Under the pieces are notes generated by a model that was given only the letters and a program-made list of their open reading frames with translations, ran no database searches and was not told where the DNA came from. Source: Thermoplasmata archaeon (lineage in GTDB: Archaea; Thermoplasmatota; Thermoplasmata; Thermoplasmatales; Thermoplasmataceae). From it: a DNA stretch of 64,000 nucleotides. Positions 52,018 through 61,359 of the stretch are shown here, piece after piece. The translations under genes and the position numbers were made by a program. The stretch's first letter is position 1. Every line of letters starts with the position of its first letter. The DNA lies in NCBI GenBank assembly GCA_021806295.1, contig JAJZXS010000035.1, forward strand, positions 1-64,000, read 5' to 3'.

Positions 52018-52327
52018 TTACAACACCCCATTCATATTTTTTTGATTTATTATATTCTATTTCGAACTTATTGTATCTGGCCCCCTCAAGTTCCTCCACA
52101 AAATCTATGTCAACCATTTTGCTCAAAGTTATTATGGAAAGATCGAGATTGCCCAGTTTACTTCTGTCATATATGGACATGTATATGCTACATGTTCCAT
52201 TCTCCTCTGCCTCCATGTGCATCCATCCTATATCCAGCCAGAACCTCCTGAAGTTTGCCGCTATTCTTTCAACCAGTCCGGGATCCCGGTAATATGCCTC
52301 AATTTTTATTATTCTTTCTTGGGTCAC
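52010..52327 (-). CDS. Acetolactate synthase small (regulatory) subunit, divergent
   Basis: This 105-residue protein probably has a single ACT-like domain (IIKIEAYYRDPGLVERIAANFRRFWLDIGWMHMEAEENG, then a DLSIITLSKMVDIDFVEELEG block). Position between ilvB and ilvC and the ACT-like alternation support the regulatory subunit. Sequence is far from the usual IlvN, whose signature GRVSTL-type start is missing, and it lacks the C-terminal domain. TTG 52333 opens the frame, but GTG 52327 has AGGTGAT five bases upstream, inside the end of ilvB. Valine feedback is therefore uncertain. Confidence 0.65.
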   Translation of the reverse strand: MTQERIIKIEAYYRDPGLVERIAANFRRFWLDIGWMHMEAEENGTCSIYMSIYDRSKLGNLDLSIITLSKMVDIDFVEELEGARYNKFEIEYNKSKKYEWGVVSE

Positions 52328-54017
52328 TGACAATCACCTCGCTTAATTTTCCACCCGGCGGAAGTGTGGGAAGCGCAAGCTCTTCCTTATCCACCGGAAC
52401 ACGTATCACTGTAGGAACATTCTCCCTTATAGCCGTCCTGACATACTCCATTATATCGGAGTAATTATGCGCCTCGAAGGCATCGGCACCGAACGATTCG
52501 GCGTATTTCATTATATTAGGTGAATTCCCATAGTCCACGCCCACTATTCTCTTATTCTGGAACATATCCTGAACCTGTCTCACAAGGCCGAGTGTCCGGT
52601 TATCATTGACCACTGCTATTACAGGTATATGCTCATCTACTGCGGTGGCGAGGTTATTTCCTGTCATCATAAAGGAACCGTCGCCATCATAGTCAACAAC
52701 CACCTTATCTGGCCTGCCAACCTTCGCACCCATGGCAGAGGGGAGACCGAATCCCATTGTTCCCATGCCTGTGGATGAAAAGAAGGATCTTGGCTCGAGG
52801 TTTTCCCAATGTGTTTCTGCCCACATCTGGTGCTGCCCAACGCCTGTTGTCATTATGGCATCCCTTGGCAGTGCCTCTCTCAGTGCTTTCAGGATCTGCC
52901 ACGGCCGCATATAGCCATCATCAGGGGGATGGGAATACTGTGAATAATAATCCTTAAGCTCATTTATTCTGCGATTCCATGCATAGTTTGCCTTTTTACG
53001 ACCCATGACAGACAGGTCATTTAGAAGTTCCTGCAGAAGCACCCGGGCATTTCCGGCCATGGAAACGTCAGGCTTTATACCCTTGGAAAAATCTGTAGGG
53101 TCAAGATTTATAGACATAAATATTTTTTTTGTATCTTTCATTTCATCGTAGGATGTAAATGTCCTGTCACTGAATCTGGCTCCTATGGCAAGCAGGAGAT
53201 CTGACTCCAGGGCAACCATACTCGCCTCTGCCCGGCCATAGTATCCCATGGCACCAACATAAAGCGGATAATCTGCCGGAATCGCAGATTTTCCAGGAAG
53301 TGTTGATACAACAGGGCATCCAAGGAATTCAGATAATTTCAGTACCTCATCTGTGGCATTTGCCCATACAACCCCGGTACCCACCAGCAGTACAGGTTTT
53401 TCTGCCTTCATGAGATTAAGCGCCATCTGCCTGACCTTGTCCTTATCTACTACAGTCTGGAACGACCTGTAATGCAAATTGGTTGTCTCAGGATAATTAA
53501 CATTCTCTATATCCTCCATCTGTACATCTCTCGGCACGTCAACAACAACCGGGCCTGGCCTACCAGTAGACGCGATATAAAATGCATTTTTGACCCATAC
53601 AGGGATTTCCTCTATGGTTTTAACCTCCACAGCATATTTCGTTACAGGGAAAGACACTCCAAGAGTATCTGATTCCTGGAAGGAAAGCTTTCCCATGGCA
53701 TTTCTATTTACAGCTCCTGTGATTGCAACAACCGGAGAAGAATCCTGGTATGCCGTAATCAGGCCGGTAACAATATTGGTCACTCCGGGACCGGCAGTTG
53801 CAGTCAGGACTCCGGGCCTTCCGGTAGCCCTGGCATAGCCATCGGCTGCGTGGGCAGCTGCCTGCTCATGCCGCATCAGTATATGCCTCAGTTCACCCGA
53901 TTCCACGTCTTCAATGAACGAGTCATATAATGGCATGTTGTACAGCCCGGGGATACCAAAAAGATCTTTTACACCCTCTCTCTTCATAGATTTAACAAGT
54001 AATTCAGAACCTTTCAT
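52299..54017 (-). CDS. ilvB: Acetolactate synthase, large catalytic subunit
   Basis: IlvB, 572 residues, condenses pyruvate with pyruvate or 2-ketobutyrate using thiamine diphosphate. Glu51 in RHEQAAAHAADGYAR is the conserved cofactor-activating glutamate, and VVDYDGDGSFMMTGNNLATA holds the ThDP/magnesium motif GDGS-N. FAD-region blocks KSAIPADYPLYVGAMGYYG and GARFSDR are also present, which separates it from other ThDP enzymes. GTG 54026 opens the frame. ATG 54017 is preferred because AGGAG lies eight bases upstream. It links to thiamine supply, since TPP is its cofactor. Confidence 0.96.
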   Translation of the reverse strand: MKGSELLVKSMKREGVKDLFGIPGLYNMPLYDSFIEDVESGELRHILMRHEQAAAHAADGYARATGRPGVLTATAGPGVTNIVTGLITAYQDSSPVVAITGAVNRNAMGKLSFQESDTLGVSFPVTKYAVEVKTIEEIPVWVKNAFYIASTGRPGPVVVDVPRDVQMEDIENVNYPETTNLHYRSFQTVVDKDKVRQMALNLMKAEKPVLLVGTGVVWANATDEVLKLSEFLGCPVVSTLPGKSAIPADYPLYVGAMGYYGRAEASMVALESDLLLAIGARFSDRTFTSYDEMKDTKKIFMSINLDPTDFSKGIKPDVSMAGNARVLLQELLNDLSVMGRKKANYAWNRRINELKDYYSQYSHPPDDGYMRPWQILKALREALPRDAIMTTGVGQHQMWAETHWENLEPRSFFSSTGMGTMGFGLPSAMGAKVGRPDKVVVDYDGDGSFMMTGNNLATAVDEHIPVIAVVNDNRTLGLVRQVQDMFQNKRIVGVDYGNSPNIMKYAESFGADAFEAHNYSDIMEYVRTAIRENVPTVIRVPVDKEELALPTLPPGGKLSEVIVSDPRKNNKN

Positions 54018-54315
54018 ATAAAACACTCCTGAAAAAACTAAAACTCACTGACAAGCTACTTCTAAAACTATTCTGGAAAAATACGCCACAGATGTTAGAT
54101 AAACCTACTCACGCTTTTCAAATTTACCACCGTTACCCGAAATCATTAACAGGGAACCCCATGATAGTTAAATTCAGACATGCATGATGAATCCGCAGTA
54201 ATAACAACAGGTAATATGGTTTATGTATATGCAATATTTAATTATTGTGTTATTTTTATTGCTAATTAGTAAATAATTAAAAAATGTTAAATATAATAAT
54301 GCCTTTTATTTCAAA
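54018..54315. other. Divergent ilvB / ilvD intergenic region
   Basis: This is about 300 bases without a gene. The ilvB ribosome-binding site AGGAG lies at 54026-54030 (minus strand) and the ilvD TATA-like box at 54288-54297. The middle 150 bases are less AT-rich and might hold the ilvB promoter and a regulator site, but I find no clear palindrome or leader peptide. Confidence 0.55.
54288..54297 (+). promoter_or_regulatory. TATA-like box of ilvD
   Basis: TAAATATAAT is centred about 23 bases before ATG 54316, which suggests leaderless translation of ilvD. Confidence 0.5.
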
Positions 54316-55974
54316 ATGAAGCGTTCAGATACGACATACGCCGGACCGGAAAGATCACCGAACCGTGCGTTTATGAAGGCAATGGGATTGAATGACAGTG
54401 ACCTAAAAAATTATATGGTGGGCGTTGCAGCCGCATGGAATGAAGCGGGGCCATGCAACATACATGTTCTGTCACTGGCCAACCACACAAAGGAGGGAAT
54501 AAGAAGCAAAAGTGGCACTCCAAGGGTTTTTACAACACCGGTTGTCATAGATGGAATTGCCATGGGAACCGAGGGAATGAAATATTCACTTGTTAGCAGA
54601 GAACTTATTGCCAATACAATTGAATTAACAGTAAATGCCCATGGTTATGACGGTTTTGCCGCGCTCTCTGGATGTGACAAAACCTCACCAGGGATGATGA
54701 TGGCCATGGCCAGAATGAATATTCCATCCATCGTAATGTATTCAGGAACCACATTGCCCGGCTACTTCAAGGGAAAGCAGATCGCCGTCGGAGATTTATT
54801 TGAGGCGGTTGGGGCGTATATGAATGGCAAAATGACAGAGCAAGATTTTAAGCTCATGGAGGATAATGCTATACCTACAGCAGGAGCATGTGGTGGCCTC
54901 TATACAGCAAATACGATGGCAATGATGACTGAAGTGCTTGGGCTGGCGCTTCCTGGTAGTGCGTCTCCCCCTGCAGTTGACGGTGCAAAGCAGAAATACG
55001 CCTATCAGACTGGAGAAGCAGTAATGCATCTTATAGAGAACGGATTAAAACCCAGGGATATACTTACTGAGGAATCATTCTACAATGCCATAACAGTATT
55101 GATGGCCTCTGGAGGATCGACAAATGCGGTATTACATCTACTGGCAATTGCGCATGAGGCAGGGTTGAAACTATCCCTTGATGATTTTGACAGAATTTCC
55201 AGGAAGGTCCCGGAAATCGTAAATATGAAACCATCCGGCGAGTACGTTATGGCTGACCTGAACAAAATAGGTGGAGTCCCTGTTCTGATGAAGGTATTGC
55301 TCGAACATGGGCTTTTGAATGGCGATCAGATGACTGTAACTGGAAAAACCATTAAGGAAAATTTGCAGGATATAAAAATTTATACACAGGGTAATATAAT
55401 TTCTGAATTCGATAAACCATACAGCCATGATGGCGGCATAAACATCCTGAAAGGAAACCTGGCTACCGAAGGAGGAGTTTTTAAAAGCTCTGCATCTAAG
55501 GTAAAGTACCACAAGGGCCCTGCGAAAGTTTTTGATTCAGAAGAAGAAACTTTCAGGGCCATAAAAGACAGGAAAATTAAGCCAGGCGATACAGTAGTTA
55601 TAAGATATGAGGGCCCGAAGGGCGGCCCAGGCATGAGGGAAATGCTTTCTGTAACTTCTGAACTCATAGGAGAAGGCCTGGGGGACAGCGTTGCCCTCAT
55701 CACAGATGGAAGGTTCTCCGGTGCCACAAGGGGAATAATGATAGGCCATATAGCACCTGAGGCCATGGATGGAGGCGCAATAGCAATTGTACGTGACGGG
55801 GATATGATAGAGATAGACGGCCCTAACAGAAAAATAAACCTCCTGGTAGATGAGGATGAGATAAAAAACAGACTTAAGGAGTGGAAGAAACCTGAAATTC
55901 GATATAAAACAGGATTACTGAACCAGTATGCGAAACTGGTTACATCCTCATCCATGGGGGCGGTGATGGAATAA
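54316..55974 (+). CDS. ilvD: Dihydroxy-acid dehydratase
   Basis: IlvD, 552 residues, dehydrates dihydroxy-acids to 2-keto-acids for valine, isoleucine and leucine, using an iron-sulfur cluster. The three cluster cysteines are Cys47 (GPCNIHV), Cys120 (SGCDKTSPG) and Cys192 ([12 protein letters not shown]), the pattern associated with [2Fe-2S] members. The C-terminal block [14 protein letters not shown] and [13 protein letters not shown] are typical. It is transcribed away from ilvB and completes the shared part of the branched-chain pathway. Confidence 0.97.
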   Translation: MKRSDTTYAGPERSPNRAFMKAMGLNDSDLKNYMVGVAAAWNEAGPCNIHVLSLANHTKEGIRSKSGTPRVFTTPVVIDGIAMGTEGMKYSLVSRELIANTIELTVNAHGYDGFAALSGCDKTSPGMMMAMARMNIPSIVMYSGTTLPGYFKGKQIAVGDLFEAVGAYMNGKMTEQDFKLMEDNAIPTAGACGGLYTANTMAMMTEVLGLALPGSASPPAVDGAKQKYAYQTGEAVMHLIENGLKPRDILTEESFYNAITVLMASGGSTNAVLHLLAIAHEAGLKLSLDDFDRISRKVPEIVNMKPSGEYVMADLNKIGGVPVLMKVLLEHGLLNGDQMTVTGKTIKENLQDIKIYTQGNIISEFDKPYSHDGGINILKGNLATEGGVFKSSASKVKYHKGPAKVFDSEEETFRAIKDRKIKPGDTVVIRYEGPKGGPGMREMLSVTSELIGEGLGDSVALITDGRFSGATRGIMIGHIAPEAMDGGAIAIVRDGDMIEIDGPNRKINLLVDEDEIKNRLKEWKKPEIRYKTGLLNQYAKLVTSSSMGAVME

Positions 55975-56009
55975 CCAAAAGACTTTATATTTTTTATTAA
56001 TTTTGACCG

Positions 56010-56261
56010 ATGGATAGCACAGAAGAAATGAAGAAAAGAGAGGAAGACATTACAGGGAAACTGGATGAATTCAGAGGGCAGGCAGAAAAGAATTTTAATG
56101 AGATATATGATAAGTTGAATACTCAAAAACTCTCGGAAGAAAATGAGGAAAACCTATCACTGGCACTTACCATGATGGAGGCACTTGGAATAGATATACT
56201 TCATCTTATCCGTGATTATGAAGACCTTACAGATTACCTGGATATGCTTAGAAAGTTATAG
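56010..56261 (+). CDS. Small coiled-coil protein, unknown
   Basis: This 83-residue, highly charged protein has heptad-like spacing (EDITGKLDEFRGQAEKNFNEIYDKL and LALTMMEALGIDILHLIRDYEDL), predicted as helical hairpin or coiled coil. No family recognised. A TATA-like ACTTTATATTTTT about 23 bases before the ATG supports a real leaderless gene. It follows ilvD by 35 bases. Confidence 0.6.
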   Translation: MDSTEEMKKREEDITGKLDEFRGQAEKNFNEIYDKLNTQKLSEENEENLSLALTMMEALGIDILHLIRDYEDLTDYLDMLRKL

Positions 56262-56396
56262 AATGGCAAAATTTTATAATAATAAATTTGAGATATTAAC
56301 ATGGAAATTCTTATATTTAATTTATAATTTTAATAAAATTCTACCTATTTCTACACGCCTTTCATGAAAGAGAAGATGTGTTCATACACTGCAGTA

Positions 56397-56936
56397 CTAA
56401 GGGCATCCCACAAGCGTATTCAATGGAATAAATGGATTTAATAATTTTTCCCTCTTTATAGAGGCAACATCTATATTATTAATTGTATCACGTATTTTCA
56501 ACCTGTTTGCCCTTTCTATCACATTTCTGGCTACTGCACTATGGCCACGCTGCATATGTACACCGGCAACGCATAAAAGTATTATGTACTGGTATGTAAC
56601 TCTCTCTATTCCTGTTGATGCCTGCCACTGATTTTCCAGTACCTCGTGCGCCTCCCAGTAGCGCTCACCCTTAATGAGGTAAAGTGCGAAGTTGAATGAT
56701 GTTGCCCCCTGCAAAAAATCAATTCTGGATGTAAAAAAGTTTGTCCCCATTCTTTTCATGGTTTTACTGTTAATGTGATAAAAATAGGAAAGCTCTATTC
56801 TATGTGATTCCACCCTGAGGTCGTAAACAAATGGATCGTTTTTACGCAGTTCTCCCATCAATGTGTCCCGGTTTTTTGGATCTGTTTCAATTTCGTATAT
56901 ATTGATATACCTGCCTGAATTCCAGCGTATTTTCAT
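56397..56936 (-). CDS. DUF309 family protein
   Basis: This is a 179-residue protein. Residues 80-150 match DUF309: FNFALYLIKGERYWEAHEVLENQWQAS followed by a helix with LLCVAGVHMQRGH. The conserved H-x-x-x-E and tryptophan belong to this helical family of unknown function. The first 70 residues form an extra domain that I do not recognise. Its ATG follows the dinB stop directly, so it is probably co-transcribed with the translesion polymerase. Confidence 0.75.
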   Translation of the reverse strand: MKIRWNSGRYINIYEIETDPKNRDTLMGELRKNDPFVYDLRVESHRIELSYFYHINSKTMKRMGTNFFTSRIDFLQGATSFNFALYLIKGERYWEAHEVLENQWQASTGIERVTYQYIILLCVAGVHMQRGHSAVARNVIERANRLKIRDTINNIDVASIKREKLLNPFIPLNTLVGCP

Positions 56937-57995
56937 CTAAACACCGAAAAAATCGTCAAGGCTTTCGTTATTTGTTATCCTGCCGAGCCTAATGCCAACA
57001 CGCCTGAAATTTCTATCATCTTCCACCAGTATTTTATTTAAAAGAGTGTTGGCAATTGTATAGGCATTTTCTTTTGTAATTCTTCCAGATGTATAGGATC
57101 TGGAAACTATATCAAGGTCCTCCATAATGCCTATCACAGAAATCTCTCCAGGCGTTCCTGGTGCCTTTTCATATGCAAAATCCACAGCCTTTTTAATTAC
57201 TGGTAAAATTATATCGAGATTTCTGGTATTTTCCTGAAGGGTCATGTACCTGCCAAAGTTTTTTCTAACACGTTCTTCTACAGGCTTGCTATATCTGTTT
57301 TCAGCGATGTCAATTAGATAGTTATATTTTGCATTTCCAAGGATTTCCGTCATTCCGGCAGGATCTGCCTTCAATATATCACGTATATAATATACACCTG
57401 CATCATTCAATCTGGATGACAGGACAGAACCGATCCCTGGAATTCTGGTAATTTCAAGTGTGTCAAGGAACTCATCCACATGTTCCGGATCAATATATTT
57501 TAATCCGTCAGGTTTTGCCATATCGCCCAGAACTTTTGCTATAACCTTGTTTACTGATACCCCTACAGATGCTTGCATACCATGAGTTTTAAATATTTTT
57601 TCCTTAATTTCGCCGGCAAGGGCGACAGCCTCATTAAAATTATCACACTCCTCTGTTACGTCTATATATGCCTCATCAATGCTCGCGATTTCCATTTTAT
57701 CTGAATAGGATGATATGGTTTTCATTACCCTATCTGAAAATTCCTTATAAAAATCACGCCTGATAGGCAGGAATATAGCTTTATCCCTGCCAACCTTCAG
57801 GGCCTGAGGAAGGGGCATCCCGGATTTTATGCCCAGAGACCTTGCTATGTAGTTAGAAGTTGCAACGGCACCGCTGTTCTCAGTTCTGCCGGAGTAGACA
57901 CAAACTACTACAGGTTTATCCCTTATGGATGGGTTCATTATTTCCTCCACCTGTGCATAGAAATAATCAAAGTCCACAAATATTATGAAAGGCAT
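56937..57995 (-). CDS. dinB: DNA polymerase IV (Y-family)
   Basis: This 352-residue Y-family polymerase copies past damaged template bases. The palm motifs are complete: FVDFDYFYAQVEEI with the first metal aspartate and the steric-gate aromatic, and ASIDEAYIDVTE with Asp and Glu. GVSVNKVIAKVLGDMAKPDG and a helix-hairpin-helix thumb (LEITRIPGIGSVLSSRL) follow, then the little-finger domain. Length equals Sulfolobus Dpo4. A C-terminal clamp-binding motif SLDDFFGV is at the very end, as expected for PCNA interaction. Confidence 0.96.
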   Translation of the reverse strand: MPFIIFVDFDYFYAQVEEIMNPSIRDKPVVVCVYSGRTENSGAVATSNYIARSLGIKSGMPLPQALKVGRDKAIFLPIRRDFYKEFSDRVMKTISSYSDKMEIASIDEAYIDVTEECDNFNEAVALAGEIKEKIFKTHGMQASVGVSVNKVIAKVLGDMAKPDGLKYIDPEHVDEFLDTLEITRIPGIGSVLSSRLNDAGVYYIRDILKADPAGMTEILGNAKYNYLIDIAENRYSKPVEERVRKNFGRYMTLQENTRNLDIILPVIKKAVDFAYEKAPGTPGEISVIGIMEDLDIVSRSYTSGRITKENAYTIANTLLNKILVEDDRNFRRVGIRLGRITNNESLDDFFGV

Positions 57996-58081
57996 TATTA
58001 TTGAATATGTTATACGATTTTAATTTTTTCTATATTTAAGGAATATATATTAAAATTATACTTAATCAACCCGTACTGAAC

Positions 58082-59299
58082 TCAAAGTATAAGTGAATTC
58101 ATACCGGGCTCTCCAGGGTCTCTTTTCATATTCTTTAGTCTTCTGAATATTTCAAGGGACAAATCAGCCTTATTCATATTTTTAAGTTCATCCCTTTTCT
58201 TACCACTGACAATTATATAATCATTGTTTGTTTCTCCGAATGGTGATTTATCAAAGCTGTTTAGTATAATAATGTCAGGATCCGATTTTTCAAATTTTTT
58301 CTTATCAAAGGATTTTTCGCTATCAAGATTAAATAGAACCATGAGGGATCCTGGGGCCATATCCCTTATTCTGTCCCTTACCTTGGGCCTGGGAGTTAAT
58401 ATAATATTCTGATCCTTTCCGCTGTCAAGTTTCCCCTTATTTTCCTGTGTATCAAAATCCATCAAAGCCATTGGCATCAGGATATAATCATATTTTTCAA
58501 TGGTTATATACGTGTTTGTTTCTATGATAATTTCTTTCAGGTTGTATTTCTCCATATAAGTTACATATGATGGTATGCTATACTGGGAATTGCCTACATA
58601 AGTTATTACAGAAGCCCCGAGCCGGAAAGCGTTTCTTGCCATCCAGTAGCCTGTATAGCCTGAGGATCTATTAGTTATTACCCTCACCTGATCTATTGGA
58701 AGTTCACTTCTTCCAGATATTATTAGCACTTTCTTACCACTTAGTTCATCGCCGTAAATGGCTCTGCAAAGGTGGTCTATAATCCTATCATTGTCAGCAA
58801 GTTTTGCCTTGGTATCATCGTACTCAGGTTCAACCACAAGTACTCCCATTTTTTTGAGAGTCTCTATATTCTCCTTATTTACAGGATTCTCCATCATATC
58901 CCTGTGCATTGCAGGGACAACAACAATCTTGTTTCCATGCCCCAGGGCATAGGAAAAGAATAATGATGGTATGCTATCTGAAATGCCTCTTGCCATTTTC
59001 CCGATTGTATTATACGATGCTGGTGCAACGAGGAGCACAGTGTTTTCATCGAACATGGAAATGTGTTCTATGTTTCCAGTTATTTCAGTAACAACAGGAT
59101 TTCCTGTTGCCCATTCCATTATAGTTTTTCCTATCATTGAAACAGCAGACCTGCTCATTGCAGAGACAGTTTTGGCACCTTCGCGCTTGATATCTCTAAT
59201 TAAATCAGGAATTCTATATATTGAAATACTCGCAGAACTGGCGATAATAACCTTTTTGCCTGAAAGCATATTTTCGAAATGTGATTCTATGTAGTTCAT
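58082..59299 (-). CDS. coaBC: Phosphopantothenoylcysteine synthetase/decarboxylase
   Basis: This bifunctional CoA enzyme has 405 residues. The N-terminal flavoprotein half has GKKVIIASSASISIYRIPDLIRDI, GNIEHISM with the catalytic histidine, LVAPASYNTIGKMARGISDS and PAMHRDMMENP. The C-terminal synthetase half has KVLIISGRSELPIDQVRVITNRSSGYTG and NSFDKSPFGETNNDY. The archaeal PAMH and the absence of a cysteine-containing substrate flap are usual for this group. It stands alone between dinB and a radical SAM gene. Confidence 0.95.
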   Translation of the reverse strand: MNYIESHFENMLSGKKVIIASSASISIYRIPDLIRDIKREGAKTVSAMSRSAVSMIGKTIMEWATGNPVVTEITGNIEHISMFDENTVLLVAPASYNTIGKMARGISDSIPSLFFSYALGHGNKIVVVPAMHRDMMENPVNKENIETLKKMGVLVVEPEYDDTKAKLADNDRIIDHLCRAIYGDELSGKKVLIISGRSELPIDQVRVITNRSSGYTGYWMARNAFRLGASVITYVGNSQYSIPSYVTYMEKYNLKEIIIETNTYITIEKYDYILMPMALMDFDTQENKGKLDSGKDQNIILTPRPKVRDRIRDMAPGSLMVLFNLDSEKSFDKKKFEKSDPDIIILNSFDKSPFGETNNDYIIVSGKKRDELKNMNKADLSLEIFRRLKNMKRDPGEPGMNSLIL

Positions 59300-59413
59300 A
59301 TTTTTAATAGTCCATCATGTTTTAAATGTTTTATCCATTTTAGTTCAATTTATAAAATTGGACAGAAATTTATAGCCCCATAGATTAATCAAAAAAAGTA
59401 GTCAGGAGGCTGA

Positions 59414-61039
59414 TTATGCGCCAGAGCTGGCTCCCGGATTTGCCTTTTCTTTTTTTGTTCTAATCCGGTCATTTATGCCGTATCTCGTGATCCAGTACAC
59501 CGTCTTAAAGAATCCAGGAATTGTATTCAGGTTTACTGTTGCGAAATCACGGGATTTCTGTCCCTTGGTTTCAGACAGCTGAAGGAATATCTTATCAAGA
59601 TTTTTGAAAACGGTATCCGTCATCAGGTTAAGTATACCCCTTGTTATAGGATTTAATCTATCAACCATGTGCGGTATGATTTTTCTGGTGGTCTTGAAAT
59701 TATATTTCCATGATAGGTAAAGCAGCTCCCAGTATTTGGATGGCAATTTTTCCATGTAGGGGAATGGATTTTTGCTTATTCTGGATGATGTCATTGGTAT
59801 AACTGGCAGGGGAAATACCCATGCAGTAAAATTATTCTCAATTATGGAATTTACCATGTCAATGCTCTGATCAAGGTCTGCATCGTTTTCCTCAGGATAG
59901 CCAATTGTCATTGTATAACAGGGAAATATGCTGGCCCTATTCATTATGGGAGTTGCCTTCAAAATTACATCTTTCCAGTCCTCCGGTTTCCATGGGAATG
60001 GTTTGGCATTCATGTATTTATGCATTATTTTGGTGCTTCCGGTTTCAAGGCCAACAACTGGCGCCTCGGCACCGTACTCCTTAAGTCTGGCGATGTCTGA
60101 AATTTCATATACAGTATCGGGCGATGTAAGAACTGCAGGTGCAGATATGTGTGGAAATGTAATATATCTGGCACCCATGTTCCTGGTTGTTGTGAAGAGA
60201 TCTACCAGGGCTTCATGGTTTACTCCCAGTTTCTTCTGGCCGTAAAGCATAATATCATCTGTAATCAATTCTATGTCTTTATATCCGCTGTCCATGTATA
60301 GTTTTATTTCCTTTTTTATGCTGTCCATTGGTATTGTACGGTATGTTTCCGGCGTAATAGAGCAGAATGAACACCCTCTGGGGCATCCCCTGGTAACCTG
60401 TACCTCTCCGAATCTGCCAGGTTTTATGATCTCAGGGATATCCTCAACTTTCGGCATTCTTCCGGTTATTTCCCTTGGAAGCTGATCGTCATTAAGTGCC
60501 TTTTTTACCAGTACAGGAAAATCCAGTTCAGCCTCCCCATTGAAAACAGTATCAATATAATCCGGCCTTTTTAGTCCGATCTGCCAGGCTGCAGGGCCTC
60601 CCACAATAACCTTCAGGCTGTATCTTTTCTTGATTTGTATTACCTTCTTTTCAAGTTCCTGAAAATATCTGGCGGTCCAGCTCATCTGACCACCGAATAG
60701 CATTGTTAATTTGAATGTTACAGGACTCAGCCCGTACGGGTCATGGACATTGATTCCCAGAACCTTTGTATCATCACCAATATTATCCTCAAGCCTTTCA
60801 GGTGCAACTATTTTTATATCCTCTATGCCATTTTTGACAAGTGCAGCCTCAAGTTTTCTAAGAGGATACGGGACATACAGAGGTTCTCCGTTCTTATACC
60901 GTGCCGGAGGGTCGAAAAATTTATCCATCAAAATTTTTGGTACAACGTTGTTTGGCATGCATGCTACATAACCCATTACGGAAACCCCACCATAGTTCGT
61001 GAAAGTCCCCCTATCCGAGGTAAGTACTACTTTTGCCAT
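59414..61039 (-). CDS. B12-binding radical SAM protein, archaeal
   Basis: This 541-residue protein has a cobalamin-binding-like N-terminal domain (GINVHDPYGLSP with His99; VIVGGPAAWQIG) and a radical SAM barrel with Cys219, Cys223 and Cys226 (RGCPRGCSFCS). The long C-terminal part (about 390-541) is rich in aromatic and basic residues. Family members in archaea include enzymes acting on membrane lipids (Grs, Tes) and others on pterins or tRNA. I cannot assign a substrate. A lipid role is a hypothesis because Thermoplasmatales make cyclised tetraether lipids. Single gene with its own promoter region. Confidence 0.85.
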   Translation of the reverse strand: MAKVVLTSDRGTFTNYGGVSVMGYVACMPNNVVPKILMDKFFDPPARYKNGEPLYVPYPLRKLEAALVKNGIEDIKIVAPERLEDNIGDDTKVLGINVHDPYGLSPVTFKLTMLFGGQMSWTARYFQELEKKVIQIKKRYSLKVIVGGPAAWQIGLKRPDYIDTVFNGEAELDFPVLVKKALNDDQLPREITGRMPKVEDIPEIIKPGRFGEVQVTRGCPRGCSFCSITPETYRTIPMDSIKKEIKLYMDSGYKDIELITDDIMLYGQKKLGVNHEALVDLFTTTRNMGARYITFPHISAPAVLTSPDTVYEISDIARLKEYGAEAPVVGLETGSTKIMHKYMNAKPFPWKPEDWKDVILKATPIMNRASIFPCYTMTIGYPEENDADLDQSIDMVNSIIENNFTAWVFPLPVIPMTSSRISKNPFPYMEKLPSKYWELLYLSWKYNFKTTRKIIPHMVDRLNPITRGILNLMTDTVFKNLDKIFLQLSETKGQKSRDFATVNLNTIPGFFKTVYWITRYGINDRIRTKKEKANPGASSGA

Positions 61040-61359
61040 AAATAATTAATTCATACAAATATTTTAATTTTATCAAATTTGGAGAATTATTACTATATGT
61101 AAATATTATTAATCGAATTATATTTGTAATAACTGGAAATAAATAGAATGATATATCAATCAACTATTAAGTATCATATAATGTTCCAATAAATTATAAA
61201 GAAACAGAAATTGTATATCTTGAGAATGTGATGTTTTTGATGTTGATTGTCATACATTTCTGTAGAAATTATTTGGCATTAATTGTTTATGCCTGCCTTA
61301 AATACTAATTCCAGCTATATAACGCAAAATACATATAGTTATGCTCGTTGTCATACATA
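61040..61359. other. Divergent intergenic region, radical SAM / smc
   Basis: This is 320 very AT-rich bases without a supportable gene or RNA. A TATA-like AGCTATATAACG near 61314-61325 probably serves smc. The 11-base word TTGTCATACAT occurs twice in the same orientation, at 61247-61257 and 61348-61358, the second directly before the smc start codon. Confidence 0.55.

Noticed and set aside
55380..56126. 248-codon frame antisense to ilvD
   Set aside because: It is opposite to a clear ilvD gene and overlaps the next gene start; it has no recognisable content.
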